Source: Planctomycetes bacterium UBA2386
GTDB lineage: Bacteria > Planctomycetota > UBA1135 > UBA2386
Direction: 5' to 3'
Length of the DNA stretch: 7,294 nt
NCBI GenBank assembly: GCA_002343845.1
Contig: DDSQ01000184.1
Coordinates: 99,524-106,817 of the forward strand
Shown: positions 1-6,702 of the stretch, piece after piece
How positions within the stretch are numbered: position 1 is the stretch's first letter
How the letters are laid out: the number at the start of each line of letters is the position of its first letter
Program-made: the position numbers and the translations under genes
The notes under the pieces: generated by a model
Database searches by the model: none
The model's input: the letters and a program-made list of their open reading frames with translations, nothing else
Told to the model about the DNA's origin: nothing

Positions 1-1313
1 CCGCCGTCGTCGCCCGAGGTCGCGTCGAGCACGACGCCGACGCGATCGGGGTCCGACACCTTGCCGGAGAAGTCGTTCACCGACTTCAGGTTCTGCGTGC
101 GCTGCAGGAACACCAACGCCTTGCCGAACGCCTCGTGGTCGGCGGGCAGCCCGGTCGCCCGGAGCGCCTCGAGCGAGAAGTGCAGGTTGCTGAGGTCGCC
201 GCGCTGCGAGTTGCCGTAGCCGATCGAGCCGTAGTCGCGATCGCTGCGTTGGTAGCCGGTGGCCTCGCTGTTCTGGAAGCCGAGGATCGCGCGCTGCGCC
301 TTCTGCAGCGCCGGCTGGATCGTCGCATCGCCCCACTTGGTCAACGCACCGACGACCACGCAGGTCGTGTAGTTCTGGACCTGCTGCCCGAAGGTGCCGT
401 CCTCGTTCTGCCCGGCGAGCAGCCAGCGCATGCCCTTGTCGATCGTCGTCTGCTCGTCGGCCGTGCGCAGGGCCTTCGGCTTGGTCTGCAGCGCGAGCAG
501 GCCGAAGCCGGTGAACGCCGGGTCGGGGAACGTCTTGCCGCCCATCGTCAGCGAGAACACGCCGTCCTTCTGCTGGCTCGCCAACCAGGCGTACGCCTTC
601 TGCTGCGCTGGCGACCACACGGCCGCGGGCGAGTCCGCCTGGGGATCCTGGGCGCGATCGAGGGCGCGGTTCGCGGCCTGGCAGGCGACCAGCTGGACCA
701 GCGCATCGGCGGCTTCGTCGTGGATCAGCCCGTCGGCCGACGCCTGCCAGGCCTTGGCCTTCGCGGCGGCGTCGCCCGCGAGATGCTGCGGGAACCGGTC
801 GGCGCGGACGTCGGCCAGCACCCCGGCGACCAGCGCGTCGAAGACCGGCGTCGCATCGCCCTGCTGCCGCAGCCACTCGCGCGCCGCGCGCACTTCCTCG
901 GCGAACACCGGTTCGAGCGGCAGCGCCGCCAGCGCGTCGGCGACCCACGCCGTCGTCGCGGCGTCGCCGAAGCTGCCGTCCTGCCGGCGGGCTCGCAGCA
1001 AGCCACCGGTGGACGACGTCACCGCCGGCACGTCACCCGGGTAGTAGTAACGACGGTGGCAGCGCGCCATCGCCGCGAGCACCTTCGCCGTGGCCAGCGC
1101 CGAGTCGCCGCCCAGCGGCGCCTTGGCGGCACGCGCGCGGTCGGTCAACACGTCGATCAAGCCGTCGACCTCGTCCTTGAAGATCGTGCCCTTCTTCCGG
1201 GTCGGCAACTGCCCAGCGCTCTGCACGTCGGCGTCGACGCGCGGGCCGCAATGGGCCGCGGTGCACGCGGCGGACAGGCAGGAGGCGAGAACGCCGAGCA
1301 GGATCCTGTTCAT
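1..1313 (-). CDS. Secreted prenyltransferase/squalene-oxidase-repeat protein (C-terminus beyond window)
   Basis: The 437 visible residues resemble the alpha/alpha-toroid (squalene cyclase/prenyltransferase-like) repeat proteins common in Planctomycetota. Repeat units with QW-like signatures are seen: RRQDGSFGDAATTAW (109-123), SQQKDGVFSL (246-255), LAGQNEDGTFG (299-309), and YGSIGYGNSQ followed by LSNLHFSLEAL (361-384). The N-terminus (MNRILLGVLASCLSAAC) is a short signal sequence. LASC at residues 9-12 matches a lipobox but is very close to the start; SAAC at 14-17 is the alternative, so a lipoprotein is possible. The ATG at 1313 is the only possible start, because an in-frame TAA (1331-1329) lies six codons upstream with no alternative between. 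No DxDD cyclase motif appears in the visible part. The last codons (SGDDGG) lie where relatives usually carry a DGG-F-Y segment, so the missing part is probably short. Family members are usually unassigned, so an enzymatic role in terpene or hopanoid chemistry should not be assumed. Confidence 0.85.
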   Translation of the reverse strand, partial: MNRILLGVLASCLSAACTAAHCGPRVDADVQSAGQLPTRKKGTIFKDEVDGLIDVLTDRARAAKAPLGGDSALATAKVLAAMARCHRRYYYPGDVPAVTSSTGGLLRARRQDGSFGDAATTAWVADALAALPLEPVFAEEVRAAREWLRQQGDATPVFDALVAGVLADVRADRFPQHLAGDAAAKAKAWQASADGLIHDEAADALVQLVACQAANRALDRAQDPQADSPAAVWSPAQQKAYAWLASQQKDGVFSLTMGGKTFPDPAFTGFGLLALQTKPKALRTADEQTTIDKGMRWLLAGQNEDGTFGQQVQNYTTCVVVGALTKWGDATIQPALQKAQRAILGFQNSEATGYQRSDRDYGSIGYGNSQRGDLSNLHFSLEALRATGLPADHEAFGKALVFLQRTQNLKSVNDFSGKVSDPDRVGVVLDATSGDDG

Positions 1314-1325
1314 GACGTGGGCGGC

Positions 1326-1354
1326 AGGTTAGGTGCGTCCGGACGGCCGGCCAA
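1326..1354 (-). promoter_or_regulatory. Putative promoter of the prenyltransferase-repeat gene
   Basis: On the minus strand TTGGCC (1354-1349) and TAACCT (1331-1326) are separated by exactly 17 bases. Each matches the sigma-70 consensus hexamer at 4 of 6 positions. The -10 ends 12 bases before the ATG, so transcription would begin only a few bases ahead of the start codon. No Shine-Dalgarno sequence is present. This is an inference from hexamers and spacing. The rest of the 160-base divergent region (1314-1473) shows no other feature I can name apart from the -10-like element of the glycosyltransferase. Confidence 0.4.
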
Positions 1355-1456
1355 ACGGAAAGGTCCCGGCGCGGTTCACGCGGTATGGCGGGCCTCAGGA
1401 CGTCGCCCGAACGGTCTCGACCCGAGCAAGGCGAATAGCAACACCTCGCCACGGGG

Positions 1457-1465
1457 GTATCCTGC
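1457..1465 (+). promoter_or_regulatory. Putative -10 element of the glycosyltransferase-methyltransferase operon
   Basis: GTATCCTGC contains a TATCCT hexamer (1458-1463) that ends 10 bases before the ATG at 1474. The same 9-mer occurs before the PpiD-like gene. The -35 region is weak: ATAGCA at 1435-1440, 17 bases upstream, matches only 3 of 6 positions. The support comes from the repeated motif and its placement in the divergent intergenic region. Confidence 0.3.
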
Positions 1466-1473
1466 GGCTGCGC

Positions 1474-2220
1474 ATGTTCCGCGATCGAACGGTCTCGCTG
1501 GTGATCCCCGCGTACGACGAGGAGGCGACGATCGGGCAGGTCGTGGAAGAGTTCCGCCAGGAGCCGCATCTCGACGAGATCGTCGTCGTCGACAACAACT
1601 GCCGCGATCGCACCGCCGCGATCGCGGCGGCCGCTGGTGCTCGGGTCGTCGCCGAGAGCCGGCCCGGCTACGGCTCGGCACTGCTCGCGGGCATGTCCGC
1701 CGCGAAGGGCGACATCCTGGTGCTAGTCGAGGCCGACGGCAGTTTCCGCGCGCGCGATGTGGTGAAGCTGCTCGTCTATCTCGACGACGCCGGCATGGTC
1801 ATGGGCACGCGCACGACGCGGCAGATGGTCGAGCAGGGCGCGAACATGCGATTCCTGCTGCGGTGGGGCAACGTGTTCATGGCCAAGTTCCTGCAGCTCT
1901 GCTGGCTGCGGCCGGCCGAGCCGCGGTTCACCGACGTCGGCTGCACCTTCCGCGCGCTGACCCGCGCGACGTTCGAGAAGATCCGGCCGCGGCTGCGGCA
2001 GACCGGTCCGGCGTTCTCGCCGGAGATGATGTGCGCCGCCCTGCAGGAACGCTGCCGCATCATCGAAGTGCCGGTCACCTACTCGCCGCGCATGGGCGGC
2101 GAATCGAAGCACTCGGACACCTTCGGTCGGCAGGCGCGCACCGCGTGGAAGATGTTCCGCACGATCTGCCGCAAGCGCTTTCTCGAACGCTCGGCGCCGC
2201 ACAACGCCGCGGGGGCCTGA
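1474..2220 (+). CDS. Glycosyltransferase family 2 (GT-A fold, dolichyl-phosphate mannose synthase-like)
   Basis: This 248-residue protein has the compact layout of DPM1-like family 2 enzymes, which move a sugar from a nucleotide donor, often onto a polyprenyl phosphate. The N-terminal beta strand and nucleotide site read VSLVIPAYDEEATI (7-20), followed by DEIVVVDNNCRDRT (34-47). The metal-binding region is LVEADGSFRARD (84-95), an E-A-D form of the usual D-x-D. The acceptor side shows TDVGCTFRALTR (153-164) and PVTYSPRMGGESKHS (200-214). No transmembrane segment follows the catalytic domain, so it is probably cytoplasmic or peripheral. The reading frame stays open back to 1333, but the extra 47 residues have no family similarity and would cover the promoter region, so the ATG at 1474 is preferred. 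No Shine-Dalgarno sequence precedes it. The stop lies 6 bases before the methyltransferase start, which indicates an operon. Sugar and acceptor cannot be assigned. Confidence 0.88.
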   Translation: MFRDRTVSLVIPAYDEEATIGQVVEEFRQEPHLDEIVVVDNNCRDRTAAIAAAAGARVVAESRPGYGSALLAGMSAAKGDILVLVEADGSFRARDVVKLLVYLDDAGMVMGTRTTRQMVEQGANMRFLLRWGNVFMAKFLQLCWLRPAEPRFTDVGCTFRALTRATFEKIRPRLRQTGPAFSPEMMCAALQERCRIIEVPVTYSPRMGGESKHSDTFGRQARTAWKMFRTICRKRFLERSAPHNAAGA

Positions 2221-2226
2221 ACGACG

Positions 2227-3168
2227 ATGTCCCCTTCGGTGAGCCCACCCTCGCAGCCGCCCGCGCCGCGTTCGGCCGAAGTCACCAGCTGCCAGCTCTG
2301 CGGCAGCGGCGAGGCCGACGTCAAGTTCACCGACGGCCCGTTCCGCGTGCTGTGCTGCCGACGGTGCGGCCTCGTCTACGTGACGCCACGGCTGCAGGGC
2401 CAGGCGCTGGCCGACGTCTACGACGCCGGCTACTGGCGGAGCGACGACCCCAAGTCGCGCGGCTACGCCGACTACGCTCGCGAGGCTGCGCTCTACCTGA
2501 AGACGTTCCAAAAGCGCATGGCACTCGTCGGGAAGCACCTGCCGGCGAAGGCCCGCGTGCTCGACGTCGGCTGCGCCGCCGGCTACTTCCTGCGCGTCGT
2601 CCGCGAGGCCGGCCACGAAGTGCACGGCGTCGAGATGTCCGCGGCGATCGCCGGCGAGGCGGTGCGTTCGCTCGGTGCGGCCGCGGTGCACGTCGGCACG
2701 CTCGACGACGCCGTGCGCGAGAAGGGGCACGCCGCTGGCTCCTTCGACCTCGTGACCCTGTGGGACGTGATCGAACACGTGCCCGATCCCCAAGCGACGC
2801 TACGGACGATCCGTGGGCTGCTGCGGCCGGGCGGCAAACTGCTGCTCGAGACGCAGAACATCGCGTCGCGATGGGCGCGCCTGCTCGGCCGTCGCTGGCA
2901 CCACTTCAAGCACGACGAACACCTCTACCACTTCACACCGGCGACCATCACGAGGCTGCTCGACGACTGCGGCTTCGACGTCGCGACGATCGGCGCTGCC
3001 TATGCCGGCAAGTACGTCTCGTTCGGCTTCCTCGCCGAACGCGCGCAGCGGCTCGGCAAGGTCGCCGGCTGGCTGGCGCGGCCGCTGGGCTTGCTGCGGG
3101 GCGCTGCCGTCTACGTGAACCCGCACGACGAGATGATCGTCGTCGCGACGCCCCGCCCAGCCGGCTGA
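2227..3168 (+). CDS. Class I SAM-dependent methyltransferase with N-terminal zinc ribbon
   Basis: This 313-residue protein starts with a Pro/Ser-rich tail (1-20). A zinc-ribbon-like pair follows: CQLC (22-25) and CRRC (44-47). The Rossmann methyltransferase domain shows motif I VLDVGCAAGYFL (111-122), the acidic residue of motif II in HGVEMS (133-138), FDLVTLWDVIEHVPDP (173-188) for motif IV and post-motif, and LLRPGGKLLLETQN (198-211). HFKHDEHLYHFT (226-237) is typical of the Methyltransf_23-like enzymes found in polysaccharide and lipid biosynthesis loci. The ATG lies 6 bases after the glycosyltransferase stop, so the two are almost certainly co-transcribed and perhaps translationally coupled. 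The likely role is O- or C-methylation of a sugar or lipid-linked product, with a ubiquinone-type methyltransferase as an alternative. The substrate is not determinable from sequence. The gene ends against a convergent neighbour with a hairpin between them. Confidence 0.88.
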   Translation: MSPSVSPPSQPPAPRSAEVTSCQLCGSGEADVKFTDGPFRVLCCRRCGLVYVTPRLQGQALADVYDAGYWRSDDPKSRGYADYAREAALYLKTFQKRMALVGKHLPAKARVLDVGCAAGYFLRVVREAGHEVHGVEMSAAIAGEAVRSLGAAAVHVGTLDDAVREKGHAAGSFDLVTLWDVIEHVPDPQATLRTIRGLLRPGGKLLLETQNIASRWARLLGRRWHHFKHDEHLYHFTPATITRLLDDCGFDVATIGAAYAGKYVSFGFLAERAQRLGKVAGWLARPLGLLRGAAVYVNPHDEMIVVATPRPAG

Positions 3169-3195
3169 GCAGCCGACCCGCACCGCTGCGCTCGG

Positions 3196-3216
3196 GATCC
3201 GGGCGCGGCCCGGATC
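3196..3216. terminator. Hairpin between convergent genes, possible bidirectional terminator
   Basis: A perfect inverted repeat, GATCCGGGC (3196-3204) and GCCCGGATC (3208-3216), leaves a 3-base loop. It lies 27 bases after the methyltransferase stop and shares two bases with the stop codon of the PpiD-like gene. Neither side has a T-run, so it is not a canonical intrinsic terminator. It may stall polymerase or protect 3' ends of both transcripts. Confidence 0.45.
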
Positions 3217-5602
3217 AGGTGTTCTCGCGCTGCTCGCCCACCGGGCGCTGCAGCTCGTAGCGCGCCTCGAGCGCCTTCAACGTGAACGACTGCCGCAACG
3301 CCTCGGCAGCCTGCTGCGCCGCGAAGGAGCTGAAGCCGCCGCCCGAGCGCTCCTGCTCGAACCGCCGGCGCGACACGTCGGCCGGCTGCAGCGGATCGAC
3401 CTTGGTGCAGATCGCGAAGTGCCAGCGCCGGTTCGCGAAGTCCTGCGTCACCGCGGTCGACTCCCCTGCCTTCAGGTTCTGCGACACGCGCATCAGGTGG
3501 ACGACCGTCAGGTCGTAGTTCTTGTCGAAGCGCGGCTCCTGGGCGACTTCACGCGACAACGGGCCGAACTCGGCGACCGTGAAGCCCGCCTCGGCGGCGG
3601 CAGCGTCGATCACGGCAGCGTGGTGCTCCTTCGCCGCGACGGCGATTTCGCTGTCGATCTCCCGCTTGATCTCGGTCTCGAAGCGCTGCTTGGTCGCATC
3701 CCGCCGCGCCAGCTCGGCCTGCTTCACCGCCAGTTCGCCCTCCCAGCTCGAACGAGCCTGCGTGCCCGGCTGCAGCGTCGCGATCGTCGCCTGCGCGGCC
3801 GCGATCGCGTCGTTGGTCTTCTTCTCCCATTCGGCGAGCTTCTCGTCGACGCGCGACTGCAGCTTGCCCTCGATCTCCGCGACCTTGTCGGCCATCTTCT
3901 CCTTGGCCAGACGCAGCAGCGCCTCTTCCATCTTCTTCTTGCGTTCCTGCGCCTCGGCGCGCGCCTTCTCGGTCCAGTAGGCGCCGGAGACCAGCGGCTG
4001 GAGCTGCTCCTTCGGCTTCAGCGGCCGCGGCTCGGCGGCGGTCGCCTGGTAGAGGATCACGGCCTTCGACGTGCGGCCGACCACCTGGCACAGGTCGCCC
4101 TTGCCTGCCAGCTGCGCGCCTTGCGCCGACAGCGGCCACATGCCGAGTTCGGTGCCGAGCTTGTCGAGGTCCTTCAGTTCCTCGGCGGTCTTGGTGCCCG
4201 AGATCGCCTTCTGCACGAAGCCGGACTTGCCCGCGGTCAGCGCCGTGAAGGCGGCGGGGAAGTCGAAGTTGGCGCGCGCGTCCTTCTGGGCCTGTTTGGC
4301 CGCCTCCACGGCGGCCGTCAGCGGCGGCAGCTTGTCCTTGGCCGCCTGGGCCTCGTTCTTCGCGGCGTCGTGATCGGTCTGCGCCTTCGCGACCGCGTCC
4401 TTCAGGGCCTGGTCGTCGGGCTTCGCCGCCAACTCATCCTGCTTCTTCTTGAGGTCGATCTCGTGCGTGGCGACCTTGGCCATGGCTTCGCCGACGCCGG
4501 TTTCCGCCGCGGCCACCGCCTGCTGGGTGCGCGTGAGCTCCTCGTCGAGCGGCTTCAACGTCTCGGCCAGCTTGCCCCTCACTTCGCCGAGCAACTGGTT
4601 CATCACGTGCTCGGCCTGCGCCAGGGCCGTCAGTTCGGCCTTCACCGCCGCGTCGTCGAACGGCTTCCACTGGTTGTCGCCCTCGAGCTTGAATCGCGTG
4701 TCGCGCTCGGCGGCGTAGTACTTCTGCAGCTGCTCGTCGGTGACCGTGAAGTCCTTGAGCCAGGCGTCCTGCCACTGGGTGGCGTCGAACTGGCCTTCGC
4801 CGAACAGCAGCGCGCCGAACCGCAGCTCGACGCGCGGCAGATCGAACGCCTGCATCTGCATCTTCTCCGGGTCGCTCTTGCCGGCGAACCACGCATCGAG
4901 ATCCGCGTCGGCGATCGGCGCCGCCGCCTTCATCGTCACCTCGAGCTGCTTCTCGTCGAGCGAGGCGACGCGCAGCGTGATCTTCTCCTTGCCCTTCGTC
5001 AGCTTGGCCATGACGCGAGCGTCGGTCGTGTCGATCGCCAGGGTCTGCAGCCGGAGCCACGTGCCGATGCGCATCGCCTCGGCGACCACGGTGCGGTAGC
5101 GAGCGAGCGAACCCATCCCGATGTCGCGGGCGAGCTTCGCGGCGGAGTCGGACTTGACCAGGTCGCGCAGGGTCTCGATCGCGCGGTCGACTTCGACCAT
5201 CGACACGCCAACCCCTTCTTCGATCGCGGCGCGGCGCATCAAGGCGAAGATCTGCGTGCGCTGGCTGCTGTCCTCGTCGTCGAACCGGGGCCACGGGATC
5301 ACGCCAGGCGGGATGGCCATCGGGCTGTTGGCCACCATCTGGCCGTAGACCTCGTCCTCCGCGGTGACCTCGACGCGCTTGCCGTTGACGAGGATCGTCG
5401 ATGCCGGGCGCACGCTGCCGAACAGCTCGCCGACGAGTTGCATCATCGGGCCGGTGATCGAGAACGTCAGCAGCACGAACAAGCCGGCCGTGTAGAGCAG
5501 CTTCTTCTGGTGACGGCGGAAGAAGCCGTAGACACCGCTGTGCAGATCGTAGTCATCAGCGGCGGACGGCTTGGTGGGCGGTACTGCGGGATTCGGCGCC
5601 AT
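3215..5602 (-). CDS. PpiD/SurA-like single-pass membrane protein with long coiled coils
   Basis: The 795-residue protein has a cytoplasmic N-terminus (1-34) ending in FFRRHQKK, one transmembrane segment (about 35-57) and a large extracytoplasmic part. This matches PpiD-type anchored periplasmic folding factors. After the anchor, ASTILVNGKRVEVTAEDEVY (67-86) resembles the strand and first helix of the SurA/PpiD N-terminal chaperone domain. Helical segments to about 350 include LAWFAG-like and VTDEQLQKYYAAERD (287-301) stretches typical of SurA_N proteins. Alanine/lysine/glutamate-rich coiled coils are evident at about 352-445 and 543-665. Between them, FDFPAAFTALTAGKSGF (446-462) to GDLCQVVGRTSKAVILYQA (502-520) occupies the position of a parvulin domain, but its usual catalytic motifs are not recognisable. 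The ATG at 5602 is chosen because it gives a proper N-terminus before the anchor. The frame is open to 5746, but that extension would overlap the Trm112-like gene. The role is inferred as chaperone or scaffold for exported proteins. Confidence 0.75.
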   Translation of the reverse strand: MAPNPAVPPTKPSAADDYDLHSGVYGFFRRHQKKLLYTAGLFVLLTFSITGPMMQLVGELFGSVRPASTILVNGKRVEVTAEDEVYGQMVANSPMAIPPGVIPWPRFDDEDSSQRTQIFALMRRAAIEEGVGVSMVEVDRAIETLRDLVKSDSAAKLARDIGMGSLARYRTVVAEAMRIGTWLRLQTLAIDTTDARVMAKLTKGKEKITLRVASLDEKQLEVTMKAAAPIADADLDAWFAGKSDPEKMQMQAFDLPRVELRFGALLFGEGQFDATQWQDAWLKDFTVTDEQLQKYYAAERDTRFKLEGDNQWKPFDDAAVKAELTALAQAEHVMNQLLGEVRGKLAETLKPLDEELTRTQQAVAAAETGVGEAMAKVATHEIDLKKKQDELAAKPDDQALKDAVAKAQTDHDAAKNEAQAAKDKLPPLTAAVEAAKQAQKDARANFDFPAAFTALTAGKSGFVQKAISGTKTAEELKDLDKLGTELGMWPLSAQGAQLAGKGDLCQVVGRTSKAVILYQATAAEPRPLKPKEQLQPLVSGAYWTEKARAEAQERKKKMEEALLRLAKEKMADKVAEIEGKLQSRVDEKLAEWEKKTNDAIAAAQATIATLQPGTQARSSWEGELAVKQAELARRDATKQRFETEIKREIDSEIAVAAKEHHAAVIDAAAAEAGFTVAEFGPLSREVAQEPRFDKNYDLTVVHLMRVSQNLKAGESTAVTQDFANRRWHFAICTKVDPLQPADVSRRRFEQERSGGGFSSFAAQQAAEALRQSFTLKALEARYELQRPVGEQRENT

Positions 5603-5615
5603 GGGGAAGTCGGGC

Positions 5616-5645
5616 AGGATACAGAGCGGCCCCCGATCCTGACGA
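5616..5645 (-). promoter_or_regulatory. Putative promoter of the PpiD-like gene
   Basis: On the minus strand TCGTCA (5645-5640, 4 of 6 matches to TTGACA) and TATCCT (5621-5616, 4 of 6 to TATAAT) are 18 bases apart. The -10 lies in GTATCCTGC, the same 9-mer found before the glycosyltransferase gene. It ends 13 bases before the ATG, which lacks a Shine-Dalgarno sequence. This would give the gene its own transcript in the 67-base gap after the Trm112-like gene. Confidence 0.35.
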
Positions 5646-5669
5646 CCGGCGCGCCGCGGAAACGTGGGG

Positions 5670-5921
5670 TCAGCGGGCCGTCGGCACGGCCTCGGCTGCC
5701 AGCAGGATCGGGATGCCGTCCTGGACCGGGTAGAGCCAGGCGCCATCGGCGGTGGCGAGCGCCTCGGTCCAGACGCCGGTGACGGCGGCTCCGCCGCGGT
5801 TCTTCAGGTCGCCCTTGCCGATCCGCGCGTTGGCCGACGCCAGTTCGGTGGCATCGGCGACGCGCAACGGTTGCCGGGTGGACGGACAGACGAGCAGGCG
5901 CAAGAACTCGGCGTCGATCAT
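5670..5921 (-). CDS. Trm112-like (UPF0434/YcaR-type) small protein
   Basis: This 83-residue protein matches the Trm112 family at both ends. It opens with FLRLLVCPSTRQPL (6-19), where relatives have LLxxLxCPxCxxPL, and closes with AWLYPVQDGIPILLAAEA (61-78), the family's YPIxDGIPxML motif. Eukaryotic and archaeal Trm112 binds and stabilises methyltransferases acting on tRNA, rRNA and release factor; bacterial members are mostly uncharacterised. Only one cysteine (C12) of the zinc site remains. Loss of zinc ligands is known in many bacterial members, so the gene need not be broken. At 83 residues it is longer than the usual ~60, because of an inserted segment at about 24-58. The start at 5921 fits the motif position. 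Its upstream sequence (CTTCCTCCCG) is the opposite of a Shine-Dalgarno. The gene begins 31 bases past the tRNA-Lys 3' end on the same strand and may be co-transcribed with it. Confidence 0.8.
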   Translation of the reverse strand: MIDAEFLRLLVCPSTRQPLRVADATELASANARIGKGDLKNRGGAAVTGVWTEALATADGAWLYPVQDGIPILLAAEAVPTAR

Positions 5922-5952
5922 CGGGAGGAAGGCGGTGGCGGGCCGGCGGATG

Positions 5953-6025
<73 letters not shown>

Positions 6026-6041
6026 GCTCGGCGGGGCAAGG

Positions 6042-6070
6042 ATGAAACCGCGCCGGACGAGCCCGCGCAA
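6042..6070 (-). promoter_or_regulatory. Putative tRNA-Lys promoter
   Basis: On the minus strand TTGCGC (6070-6065) and TTTCAT (6047-6042), each 4 of 6 to consensus, are 17 bases apart. Transcription from this pair would start roughly 8 bases before the mature tRNA 5' end. An overlapping CATCCT (6044-6039) followed by TGCC resembles the -10-like element of the other genes and ends 13 bases before the tRNA. Either reading places the promoter in the 107-base frr-tRNA gap. Confidence 0.4.
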
Positions 6071-6110
6071 GGGCGCCAGCGCTTCCGGGGCCTCGGCGAG
6101 GCGAACGCGC

Positions 6111-6129
6111 CCTGCGCCAGCGCGCCAGG
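6111..6129 (-). terminator. Hairpin just after frr, possible weak terminator
   Basis: Three bases after the frr stop, the minus strand reads CCTGGCGCGCTGGCGCAGG. It can fold as CCT-GCGC paired to GCGC-AGG with one bulged G and a GCTG loop. No T-run follows. It may end the pyrH-frr transcript before the tRNA promoter, but GC-rich DNA makes such foldings common by chance. Confidence 0.3.
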
Positions 6130-6132
6130 CCC

Positions 6133-6702
6133 TCACTCCTCGAGGATCTCCTTCGACTTCATCCGCAGCATCTCGTTGAGCTTCTGCTCGACCGCCTTCA
6201 GCTCCTTGTCGATCGCATCGTGGGCCTTCTTGCACTGGTCCTCGGTGAGCTTGCCGTCCTTCTTCATGCCGTCGGCCAGCCGGTTGGCGTCACGGCGCTC
6301 GTTGCGCAGGGCGACGTGGTTCTGCTCCACCAGGTCCTTGATCTTCGCGACCAGCTTGTGCCGCTGCTCGCCGGACAGCGGCGGCATCGACAACCGCAAC
6401 TGCTTGCCGTCGGACTGGGGGTTCAGGCCGAGGTCCGACTTCTGGATCGCCTTCTCGATGTCCTTGACCACCTGCGGCGAGCCGTCGAACGGCTTGATCA
6501 TCAGCTGCCGCGGATCGGGCACCGAGATGTGCGCGATCTGGTTGAGCGGCGTCATCGTGCCGTAGTAGTCGACGCGGATCGTGTCGACGAGCGTCGGCGA
6601 AGCGCGGCCGGTGCGAATGCCGCCGAGCTGCTCCTTCAGGTGCTTGAGCGTCTTGTCGGTCTTCTGCTTCAGGTCGGTCAGGATCGAGGCGTGGGGTTCC
6701 AT
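6133..6702 (-). CDS. frr: Ribosome recycling factor
   Basis: Ribosome recycling factor (RRF) splits post-termination ribosomes together with EF-G. With the start at 6702 the protein has 189 residues, close to the usual ~185. Conserved blocks appear in order: GIRTGRASPTLVD (28-40), VDYYGTMTPLNQIA (44-57), SDLGLNPQSDG (89-99), LSMPPLSGEQRHKLV (104-118) and VALRNERRDAN (130-140), with the arginines that contact 23S rRNA. The frame has another ATG at 6720, giving a 195-residue product. The internal ATG is preferred because its distance to IRTGRAS (28 residues) is nearest the 26 known for E. coli and B. subtilis RRF. The upstream ATG fits the short-leader promoter spacing better, so this remains open. 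Neither start has a Shine-Dalgarno sequence. pyrH lies directly upstream, a widely conserved order. Confidence 0.97.
   Translation of the reverse strand: MEPHASILTDLKQKTDKTLKHLKEQLGGIRTGRASPTLVDTIRVDYYGTMTPLNQIAHISVPDPRQLMIKPFDGSPQVVKDIEKAIQKSDLGLNPQSDGKQLRLSMPPLSGEQRHKLVAKIKDLVEQNHVALRNERRDANRLADGMKKDGKLTEDQCKKAHDAIDKELKAVEQKLNEMLRMKSKEILEE

Noticed and set aside
1333..1473. Upstream extension of the glycosyltransferase to an ATG at 1333
   Set aside because: The 47 added residues are Arg-rich, unlike the family N-terminus, and would cover the divergent promoter region. The family's first beta strand begins seven residues after the ATG at 1474.
1723..2793. A 356-codon minus-strand open frame opposite the glycosyltransferase and methyltransferase
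   Set aside because: It crosses the junction of two well-supported genes and has no recognisable domain, with the His/Arg/Val-rich composition of an antisense shadow.
135..3260. A 1041-codon plus-strand open frame spanning the repeat-protein, glycosyltransferase and methyltransferase genes
   Set aside because: It runs antisense to one gene and out of frame through two others, and its product is Arg/Ala/Gly-rich low-complexity sequence with no family motif. Long stop-free shadow frames are expected at this GC content, and the real genes in other frames carry recognisable domains.
5603..5669. Possible terminator after the Trm112-like gene (GGCGCGCC palindrome)
   Set aside because: It is an 8-base palindrome with no loop and no T-run, so it cannot form a useful terminator hairpin.
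3419..5782. A 787-codon plus-strand open frame antisense to the PpiD-like gene
   Set aside because: The Leu/Arg/Gly-rich product mirrors the GC-biased third positions of the gene on the other strand. The minus-strand protein has an anchor, a chaperone-like domain and coiled coils, so it is the real one.
6053..6110. Repeated GCGCTGGCGC and other short inverted repeats in the frr-tRNA gap
   Set aside because: Two copies of a 10-base GC-only word and 4-6 bp palindromes are common by chance in DNA of this composition; they show no regular spacing and no T-run.
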